In this document: in pieces, positions 8,209 to 16,155 of the stretch | Numbering within the stretch: the stretch's first letter is position 1 | Layout: the number at the start of each line of letters is the position of its first letter | Source: Saprolegnia diclina VS20 | Taxonomy: Eukaryota; Oomycota; Saprolegniomycetes; Saprolegniales; Saprolegniaceae | Reading direction: 5' to 3' | Length of the DNA stretch: 20,338 bases | Assembly (NCBI RefSeq): GCF_000281045.1 | Contig: NW_008246106.1 | Span: 185,189 to 205,526 of the forward strand | Program-made: the position numbers and the translations under genes | Notes under the pieces: model-generated | Seen by the model: only the letters and a program-made list of their open reading frames with translations | Told to the model about the DNA's origin: nothing | The model's database searches: none

Positions 8209-9332
8209 CGCTGTCGCTCGATCTTTCGCTCTTCGGACTGGAAAATCCATGCAACAGCCAATCCGATCGTTCATCATGCGACCTTTATGGCGAATCAAAA
8301 CGATCGTACACTATTTACGTGACTACGAAATACGATCTTATTGCGCAATGATTGGCCAGACTTTAGTTCAAGCTTCGGTTGGTTGCTTCGACCCTGCAAT
8401 CTTTGGCACGCTTGTCAATGCTCCAAACCACGCACTAGCGTAGTAGTCTCCCGTCGGCATGCTATACCGTTGCGCAAGGTTCTAGTTAACGGTTCGAAAA
8501 TAGTTATTTTCTTTCGCAAAAGTAATCACTGTCAGAAAGCAGAACGAGCAGAACGAAGGTACTTCAACCACCACGGCAGGCCTCTATCGCGTCGCCTTCT
8601 CCAGCTGGGCTCGCAAGGTAACTTGCAGAAGCCTTTGCATGCGACTGTACCAGCTGCGCAACACACAACAGTTTAAGCAAACCGACGAACGAAGTGACGC
8701 TTTGACAAAGAAAAGAGTCTGGGAAGAGACGTCCCGTGTGAACAGGTTCACGATCGGAGCAGTGACGGCCTCCTCCCAACTGCACTCGTGCTGGCAATCC
8801 ACTGCGCATTGCTCTCTCTACTAGCGCGAGCGCGAATCTCATGCACGTCAGCACACCGGACCGAGGCTTATTGGGTGCTTCCAGGGACTTTCGATCGACG
8901 TTGTAGCTCGACAATGTATGCTCGGCGGTGGGACGGGCGTAGGATGATTGGAACCGAATGCTTGCACCCGGCCGTCGTGTGCACTTGACTGTAAACTTAC
9001 TCCTCGACTACGACGTCATTGGTGCCACCGTCTTGTCGCTCAGCGTCGCAGGCGGGTGGCCATCGGTCGCGTGGCGCGTAACACCCAGAGTACCTCTGTC
9101 GACGCGTCCACAGCGGCGTCTTGTCCTCTTGTGAAGCTCTTGTGAAGGACACGCCACCTCCGCACGGTCGGGCCGTCCTTTTCAACGGCAAAGTCGACAG
9201 CACCACGCCTCCAAGGGTTGCATCTGGTCGCCTCGTCTTGAAAACCTGCTGGTTACACACCGTGTGTCGCCGTGCGGGATCCGAAGCGCGTCACAACTCC
9301 GTGGCGCCGTCAAACCGCTCGCATTTCGCAAT
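8209..9332. other. 1.1 kb without a recognised gene
   Basis: The first about 60 nt are the COMMD7 promoter. The rest has short frames on both strands, such as minus 8564-8914 and plus 8639-8824, with no motif and no steady codon bias. A GATTGGCC word lies at about 8350. The last part, 9000-9332, should hold the 5' exons of the FYVE gene. Fragments such as LLDYDVIGATVLSLSVAGGW (from about 9001) look coding-like, but I could not join them into a supported model. Confidence 0.4.
8256..8263 (-). promoter_or_regulatory. GATTGGCT motif upstream of COMMD7
   Basis: GATTGGCT on the minus strand, 48 nt before the COMMD7 ATG, in gene orientation. It is identical to the motifs before the Sel1, oxygenase and RAB3GAP1 genes. 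Confidence 0.55.
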
Positions 9333-9691
9333 ATGCTCAGCGTCACGCATACGCTGGCCGTGCACGTCGACAGCCTCATGCCCAAGACGAAATACATCAA
9401 AGACGCCCAGCGCAAGCGCTGCGCCCTCTGCCTCCGCCGCTTCCATCCGTTTCGGCGACGCCACCACTGCCGGCTGGTACGTGCGACGCCCGTCGTCGCT
9501 TCCTCATGATACCCTTCCATTTTGCTTAGTGCGGCGAGGTGGCCTGCCACCAATGCACGCTATACGTCACTTTGGTGCTGCCGGGCACAGCGACGTCATT
9601 GACACGCAGTTGCTGCCGGTGCGCCGACGCCAAGGGCCGGGTGCTGCCCATCGGGCAGGAAGCGGCGCTCGAGCACTGGACCACGCCATGA
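9333..9691 (+). CDS. FYVE zinc finger protein, C-terminal part
   Basis: Exons 9333-9476 and 9530-9691 are joined by a 53-nt phase-0 intron (GTACGT...TTAG). The joined frame encodes a full FYVE-type finger: KRCALCLRRF, then FRRRHHCRLCG with the intron falling just before CG, then VACHQC and SCCRCA. All eight zinc-binding cysteines and the basic RRHHCR patch that contacts phosphatidylinositol 3-phosphate are present. FYVE domains are known to dock proteins on early endosomes. It ends at TGA 9689-9691. From the ATG at 9333 the product is only 101 residues. The frame is open upstream past 9264, so 5' exons probably exist; oomycete FYVE proteins often carry a START-like domain N-terminally, but I cannot show one here. 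It may be a partial or decayed gene copy. The finger is certain and the start is not. Confidence 0.68.
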
Positions 9692-9716
9692 GCGGAAAGG
9701 CAACTTCACCAAATAG

Positions 9717-9846
9717 CTTGGCATTTGTATGCCATACCCAACCCAAGACGATGACGCGTGGGTTGTATACGATACACGTGGTGCACCTGCACCCATGTGT
9801 GGGAAACACCACGCGTGGGTGTGGGAAATACATAAAAACACCCAAC
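9717..9846. repeat. cluster of inverted and direct repeats around ACGCGTGGGT
   Basis: Within 130 nt there are several imperfectly nested inverted repeats: TGGCAT/ATGCCA with a 4-nt loop near 9719, CAACCCA/TGGGTTG near 9740-9766, the palindrome GGTGCACC near 9780, CACCCA/TGGGTG near 9790-9820, and GGGTGT/ACACCC at about 9817-9843. ACGCGTGGGT occurs twice as a direct repeat and contains the palindrome ACGCGT. No transposase or target-site duplication is seen. Confidence 0.5.
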
Positions 9847-9945
9847 TTTCGGTCTGCCCCAAGGAGACACTAATTTACACGCTAAAAGAACGACAACATT
9901 GTACAATATGCTGGATCGTCATCGACGCCCACCACAACGTATGTG

Positions 9946-10101
9946 ATGGAGAAGACACTGGGCGGCGCTGTGTGGTCACCGATACGGAACGGCGCCGTGT
10001 ACTTCATGCCAGATCGAAAGAGACACCCAAGCGCCATTCATTTGATTCCCACGACCATCCAAATCCTGGGCATGTACTTGTCGGTGAGCGTGGCTACTTG
10101 A
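9946..10101 (+). pseudogene. orphan coding-like fragment, membrane-protein-like
   Basis: A 51-codon frame from an ATG at 9946 ends at TGA 10099-10101, and is open back to about 9886. It reads naturally: EKTLGGAVWSPIRNGAVYF, then HLIPTTIQILGMYLSVSVAT, the latter like a transmembrane segment. I do not recognise the family and find no exon to join upstream. It could be a remnant of a membrane-protein gene, a short gene, or chance. The type call is tentative. Confidence 0.28.
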
Positions 10102-11038
10102 GTACCAAGTGATCAGTTTTATTCAGAATGGTCTTTGAAATACATTGCCCACGTTCTGTTGCTGGTCGAGTTCATGGCGCTTGACGCATCAACGGTGTTC
10201 GCGACAATATCTGTTCCTCGTATCTGCACAAATGGTTTGTTGTGTTTTGCTGAAATGAGATCTTGTACCCAAATTTTCTTGTGAAAATGTGTTCTTATCG
10301 CTTATAGTGTCTGTAGCACCAGCCAGGACGTGGCTACGTTGCCACCTTGCAGCGACAAGAGTGCACGTGGCGTGCGGTATACGAAGAGACGCGTCTGATA
10401 TCGAGGCCAGTGATACGCACCGTACGTCTCTTTTGGCCCGATTTCCTTGTGCACAAGTCCACGCAACGATCCGACACGAGCGATCCTGCAACCCTATCCA
10501 CTCGGTCACTGTGTAACGCTCGCACCACGCGATGCCACGTCATCGTCTCGACAGCTCCGGAGCCGTACGTTTCAAAAGCAAATGCTAGGATCATCTTGCT
10601 ACTAGGAACGTAGCCGAAACCCTCGCACGGCTCATCGCCTCGTAGCGTAGCAAGGCAACAAAAATACAACACCGCACCCTCTTTACCTCGCATCTTGTCC
10701 CAGTGGTCCGGACGCCGCCGCAGTCGATCGATTGCTCGTGTACCATGAACTTTGCGTCCCCGTTGCGCCATGCACGAGCTTGAGCAAGCCGGTGTCGTCG
10801 GGTGTGGCGTGTGGGGTCGGCGCCAGGTGCAAAAGTTGCGTGGTTTTAACGAGACGCTGCGCAGCCCGTGCTTTATCACGTTTTCCACCCAGCTGCCGTA
10901 TCCCCGAGCCCTACGCCGGATACCATCCATACAAACAGCAAGTGCCCTTTCGATCCGGATAACGGGCGGAAGGAAACGAGGTCGCCCATCACCTGACGGA
11001 GCGTATTTCTTGTGCGGCAGTTTGCGATTTCGACTGCG

Positions 11039-11668
11039 ATGGACGCCGAACAGATCGAAGCCATGGAAGCCAGCATCCAAGAGAAGCTCCGCGCGATGGA
11101 GGCCATGGAAGGCCTGCCCAAGGAGGTCGAGGCCGAGATGGAGCCCATCGAAGAGAGCTCGACCGAAGAGGCCAAATCGGTCGCGTCGTCGGGCGACCAC
11201 CATCATGCTCAGCCGGCGTCGCTCACCGACTACGAAGACCACTCGTCGCCGATGCACCACGCATCGTATGCGATGAGCCAGCCCGAGATCCCGCGCCCGC
11301 CCCGGAAGGCCAAGTACGCGTACGTCCGCCCGCGCTACATGGACGTTGAGCGGTCGCCGCTCTTCATCCGGCACCGCGAAGAGCAAATGCTCCGGCGGCG
11401 CGAGCTCGAGCAGTTCAACAACTTGCGTGCGCAGCAGCGCAAGGAAGCGTGGGAGATGCTTCTGCGGCAAAAGCAGGAGGCCGAGGCCAAGGAGCGACAA
11501 GTGATCCAGGACCGCAACATGGACGCGCACAGCTTTCGCCAAATGATGAAGACGCCGTCGAGCTTCACCAAGGAAGAGGACACCCGGCATTCGATGCCTG
11601 CGCGCATGTCGCTCTCGAGCGTCCGCTCGTTCCGCCCCAACTCGGCCAAGATGGCCCCCGCCGTGTGA
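11039..11668 (+). CDS. hypothetical charged coiled-coil protein
   Basis: Intronless, 209 residues plus TGA. The ATG at 11039 (GACTGCGATGG) is the first in frame; the open frame extends only to a GTG at 11012. The N-terminal third is acidic and Met/Glu-rich (MDAEQIEAMEASIQEKLRAM), followed by a Ser/His-rich linker. A Pro/basic motif (IPRPPRKAKYAYVRPRYMD) comes at about 82-100. A strongly basic/acidic heptad-like helix with HREEQMLRRRELEQF and LLRQKQEAEAKERQV covers about 107-160. The tail is Ser/Arg-rich. The strong G/C third-position bias shows it is a real gene. I do not recognise a domain. Such compact helical proteins are common among cytoskeletal and flagellar proteins, but that is speculation. 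A long antisense frame over it is a codon-bias shadow. Confidence 0.78.
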   Translation: MDAEQIEAMEASIQEKLRAMEAMEGLPKEVEAEMEPIEESSTEEAKSVASSGDHHHAQPASLTDYEDHSSPMHHASYAMSQPEIPRPPRKAKYAYVRPRYMDVERSPLFIRHREEQMLRRRELEQFNNLRAQQRKEAWEMLLRQKQEAEAKERQVIQDRNMDAHSFRQMMKTPSSFTKEEDTRHSMPARMSLSSVRSFRPNSAKMAPAV

Positions 11669-12216
11669 TTCCGCCTACTGTATTGCCTCCATGTCTGTGA
11701 ATATATGATGATCCAACTACTGATAACCATCTTCTTCAAAGGGCAAGGTGGTCGCAGAAAGGCAACGTCGAAAACACCCAACTTTTTTCAACATTCAACG
11801 CGACACGCCCGCCAGTGATCGGGCAGCCGACGTATGGCTCCTGTGGCTCCACATATCGAATCGCTCGCCTTCAACAGTACCTTCAACGGCCGCCGGTTGA
11901 GGTCAAGCGGCGTCGGTAGGAAGCCGCTCCGTGTATTGACACAGTGGACGTCGACGAGCCAGAGACACGGCCATGGGAGCATTGCGTGCGTTTAGACACT
12001 GGCTTCATGGACCCGCAACTGCGGCAACGCTGGCTTTCTGCGCGAAGCACAACATCGCGACACGCTCGTCGTCTGAGCACCTCCCGTCCTTGCACTTTGG
12101 CTACACCTTGCAGCTACTCTTGCTGCGAGTACTATACTATAGTAGCTTCCAGTCGCGCGTTGCTAAACGTTAGAGACGATTGTCAATGAAAACGATAGAC
12201 AATATTGTTGCGATAT
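11669..12216. other. convergent 3' intergenic region
   Basis: About 550 nt between the stop of the coiled-coil gene (+) and the stop of RAB3GAP1 (-). A plus frame from about 11920 reads VDVDEPETRPWEHCVRLDTG and looks partly coding. It follows a possible TAG acceptor at 11917-11919, but I could not extend it on either side. No known motif is seen. Confidence 0.35.
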
Positions 12217-15200
12217 TTAGAACTCCGTGTCGGCCATTGCCGTCGCAAACCGGACGCTGTGCTCCTCAAACAAAGCGTAGAGGCGGCTGACGATCACCGG
12301 GTGCCGGCCACTCCGGTCGTCCGTCGCGTTGTAGAACGGGCGGGGTGCGACGCCGTGCAACACATACTCGCGCTGGTCCTAATGCATCCCATCAATATCG
12401 TCCTCTTGATCAAAAGCATCAAGTACCGGGTTTGACGGCTTGCCCAGTGCGGGTGGCCACAGCACACTGCCAAGGACCGCGCGGTCGGACGGCGACGTCA
12501 CACGCACCGACGACGTGCCCGAGGTTAGGGCATTGCGCAGCGCTATGGACGCCCCGTCGAGCACATGCGAAACGCTGGCGGCCGACGCGACGAGCACCTC
12601 GACGCGCTGCAGTGCCAAGACAGCCTTCTCCATCGCATCGTCGGTGAGCGCAGAGAGCACGAGGCGTTCGTCGTCGGTTGTGCTCTTGCCATCGGATTCA
12701 ATGGCCTCGTCATCAAGCGCGCTCACAGCCTTGTCGCAGGCGTCTTGCAGCAGCGCATTGGCCGCCGCGACCACCGGGAGGTCGTCGTGGCAGTGGGCAA
12801 AGAGCACCGAGAGGCTCGAGAGCGTCGCGACAAGCATGTGGTAGAAGAGGCCGCGGGGCGACATGGTGTCGAGGTAGTCGAAAACCTTCTCCGCTTCCAG
12901 GACTGGGTCGAACAGCGACCGTTGCTTCTCGGCCGGAAGCGGCGCTGCAGTCGCCCAGAGACGGTGCCACACGTTGGTGGGCGCGTCGACGTTGGCTTCG
13001 TGCATCCGGGCCGAGAGCTGGCCTTGGCGAAACCGCGAGACGCCATCGGCGTCGCTGGCGTCATCGAGCGGATCCCGCGGCAGCCAGTCGCGCGGCGAGT
13101 ACCACCGAATAAAGTCGGCCAAACATGTGCCCGGGTTGGCCGCCTACACACCGCAAATGAGACTAAGATCTGAAGAAGAGAACGACCTTGAACGCTTGCA
13201 TGTCGGAGATCATCGACGAGCTCTGAATTTGTTGCCGTAACAAGGTCGACTCGGCCGAGACACCGAGGCTAGAGAGTACGGTACGTCAGCCAAGGACGTA
13301 GAAGAAGGCGGAGACCGACTTGGCAAGGATGTCTTGCTGCTGCTTGGCTGCGTCCTCGGTCAATGGCGCAGGGTCCTGCGTCTTGGGGATGTTGAGGCAC
13401 TGCGTCGGGTCGCTCAGGCTCTGCATGTCGTTCATGCGCCGGAGCACACCGACGGCCGGCGACTCTTGAAGCGAGTCGAAATACTCGTCGTCACTGTCGT
13501 CGCTGCCGACGTCACTCGTCGCACGACTCTGTCGACGCGAGAGCGGGGACCGAACACGTCTACTCAAACCAGTATAATGGACGACGTATGACCACATGGA
13601 CATACCGCGCAATGCAGATGTTGAGCATCTGTAGCTTTTGGTGGAGGAGGTTCAAGTGAAAGTCGGGCGTCGGCATCGAGACGCCGTCGAGCGGGTCGAC
13701 GTCGGCTGGGTGCAGCAAGCCGTCGACACCAATCCCCTACCCTCGGTTGAGCAAATGCGACAGCATTCTACACAAAGGCGCGTACGGTCCACGGCAAGAG
13801 CAGCTGGGTCGTCCACGTTTCGCGCAGCAAGCGCACAAACTCGACCCACACTGCGCACTTCATGTTGATGCCCTCTAGCATCGTCCATAGCATAATGAAC
13901 ATCTCGTCCATACGCCAACGCAAGTGACATGACGTACGCTGGTGCACCAAGAGCATGGCGAGTCGCGACACGAGCTGTCCGACAACGACGCCGTGGCGGA
14001 CCTTGGGTAGCGTGCACCAGCTTGACGCTGTCACATCCACGTCATTCGGTGGGGTTGTGAAGAGGTTGGCGACGAGGTCACGCACTGACTCGACCGACAT
14101 CGTTGACGAGACCCACGACCCAATGGCGGCGCCGATGGCCACGGCCGCCCGCGCCGCCGGCACGCTTTCTTGATACCGCGTCACCTAACCTCGGGTCAAG
14201 TGACCGATATTGAAGCAACCTTTGTACCAGTGGGTTGTCGCCGAGCGTCGACGGCGCCATCTCGGACACGAGCATCGCGTGGCCTGCTTGCCGGAGCTGC
14301 TGGAAGGCTTGGACGAGCTGGCGGAGCATAGTCGTCAGTGGCAGCGCGTCCTGGTCCATCTGGCACGTGGGTGACACTGACCACTCGGGCGCCATGACGG
14401 GGTCGAGCGACGAGTGCACCACGTTATCGACAAACATGCCTAGCATGGGGTGCAGCTACGATGGCCCACGAGAGGCAGTACCTTCGCGCAGCGCCGGCCA
14501 GCGCACGGCGAGGTGCAAGTGCCGCAGCGGCGACAAGCGCGGTCCCCACACCACCGCCTGGAACGGCAGGTTGCGACGGAGCTGCGCATCAATCGGGTCG
14601 CGCCATGGCGTCTACAATTTATGAGGTTGACAGGACGCTGGAGCGGCTGGAGAATTGTACCGCTGGGTCTTCTTCGTGCAAAATCGACGGCGAACGAGCG
14701 TGCCACGCGTACGCAAAGCCGACGGCCGCCGAGAGCCCGAGACGCAAGTCGTTGCCAGGTACATCGCGCATCGCTTCGTCGACGTTCGATGGGAGTTGGA
14801 GCTTGGCTTGGAAAAAGTCCATGAGCCCTTGGAGACACTGCTGCGCCGGTGGCACCTAGAGAACATACTATTCGCAAGAGCGATACGCATCACGTAGCTA
14901 CCTCGGGGACAGTTGCCGTCTCGAACTGCAGTGCAATGTTGCCATGCGCGCCTGGCACGGCGGCGCCGAGGTACTGCGCGTCACCGCCGAGGCGCACGAA
15001 CACCGGCAAAGTGCAGTTGCAGTTGCCGAGCGCAACGATGAGGCTGCTAAGCAGCGTTCGCGCGTCGTGGTCCATGACGCCGAGCGTCGCGTCCATCGAG
15101 ATGCTCGCAATGGTGTCGTCGTCGGCGTCGGGCAGGCCAAAGGCTGCGTTAAACTGGTGCAAGACGAGGTGGCTCTCGACGCCAAAGTACCGCTGGATGC

Positions 15201-15495
15201 TACGCGTGTCGCCAGCGTCAAGCGATGCGTTGGCAAGCGCCAGCATCGTCGGCGTAAAGTGGCGCGTGGCGTCGGTCCACGTCGGCGCCGGCGCGTCGTC
15301 CGTGTGGAGCACAAGGAGGTAGTGGCGCTGCTGGAGCGGCAGGACCCGCGCCTTGGGCCCATCGCTCGCTGCGCCCTTCTCGACGAGAACCCACGCCCGC
15401 AGCGTCTCCTCGAGGCCCGCAATGAAGCGCTCCCAGTCTGTCTCGTTGGTGAAGTCGACGAAGCGGCAGGTCGGATCTTCCTCGACGTCCAGCAT
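12217..15495 (-). CDS. RAB3GAP1: Rab3 GTPase-activating protein catalytic subunit
   Basis: Eleven exons on the minus strand: 15495-14902, 14855-14661, 14611-14482, 14439-14228, 14184-13938, 13874-13786, 13736-13606, 13559-13320, 13268-13187, 13143-12427 and 12378-12217, giving 932 residues (human about 980). Introns are 42-63 nt. The frame follows RAB3GAP1 from end to end: FTNETDWERFIAGLEETL near the start, REGMFVDNVVHSSLDP, LLHQKLQMLNICIAR, the acidic DDSDDEYFDSL, TQDPAPLTED, and SDMQAFKAANPGTCLADFIR. In the last, Arg653 matches the catalytic arginine of the human enzyme (R728). WYSPRDW, GQLSARM and EYVLHGVAPRP then close the protein. With RAB3GAP2 the family acts as GAP for Rab3 and GEF for Rab18, and it works in autophagy and ER/lipid-droplet traffic. 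The ATG at 15495 is the first in frame; the frame opens further only to a TTG at 15570. The intron at 13875-13937 is 63 nt without in-frame stops. Confidence 0.93.
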
Positions 15496-15522
15496 GGTCA
15501 AGAACCCGATTCTGGACTTTTG

Positions 15523-15567
15523 ACCAATCGGAGCGCGTCGCGTCGAGAATTGCGATTTTAGCCAATC
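15523..15567 (-). promoter_or_regulatory. two CCAAT-type motifs upstream of RAB3GAP1
   Basis: On the minus strand GATTGGT (15529-15523) and GATTGGCT (15567-15560) lie 28 and 65 nt before the RAB3GAP1 ATG, in gene orientation. Spacing and pairing resemble those before the oxygenase gene. Confidence 0.55.
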
Positions 15568-16032
15568 CAACGACGCGATTCCACAAAAATTCCGTGACCT
15601 GCCACGTCAGATTGCACTTTCTACGATCCGACATTGCATTTGGCACCGAGAGAAGAAGCCAAGCACATTAGTGTGCTCAAGCGGACGACGCACGGTGCAC
15701 CAAGACGGTCGTTGACGTTGCCCTGCATTGTGTGGAGCGCTGTACTGTCGAGCATGATTGTCGACAGGCTTGTCGCTGGAGGTGAATGCGCTACGGTGTT
15801 TGCCGACAGTTCAAGCTGGCTGACGTGTCCGTGGAAGCAAGACCATACGATTAATTCTGCTGGTCCTTGTCGAAGCCACACAACTCAACTGCAATGTAGT
15901 GGAGTCCCAGCGGCCAGAAGCCCTACATGTGCTCGAGCGACTACTGGCACTTGGTGGTGCGATGCGAATCGGTATCAGTACGCGAATCGTTTACTCGCAA
16001 ACGCTTATTGCCGACTACCCGTTAAATAGGGC

Positions 16033-16040
16033 GATTGGTT
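16033..16040 (+). promoter_or_regulatory. GATTGGTT motif upstream of the ankyrin kinase
   Basis: A one-base variant of the shared motif, 116 nt before the proposed ATG, in gene orientation. It is further away than in the other genes, so it is a weaker case. Confidence 0.35.
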
Positions 16041-16155
16041 TGTTTGCCGACTACCAGGTAGATGGCGGGACTTGTTGTTTCAACACACGTCCAAAAACCG
16101 TTGCGGCGTTTTCAAGCTCATTCTACGACGTTTGGTATCAACGCCGCCAGTCTTG

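Larger units (their letters stand above)
9692..11038. other. 1.35 kb mostly without recognised genes
   Basis: The region holds a palindrome-rich cluster (about 9717-9846) and an orphan membrane-protein-like frame (9946-10101). A minus-strand frame, open from 11590 down to 10334, has no motif and overlaps the next gene antisense. The end, from about 10700, should contain the promoter of the coiled-coil gene; no GATTGGCT motif is present there. Confidence 0.45.
15496..16155. other. divergent promoter region
   Basis: The 660 nt separate RAB3GAP1 (-) from the ankyrin kinase (+), so both promoters must lie here. Two CCAAT-type motifs sit close to the RAB3GAP1 start and one GATTGGTT lies before the kinase start. 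Short frames are present but none is convincing. Confidence 0.55.

Noticed and set aside
7033-9332. Search for tRNA, transposon ends or retroelement parts in gene-poor stretches
   Set aside because: No T-arm-like box pair, long terminal repeats, transposase or reverse transcriptase motifs were seen here or elsewhere in the window.
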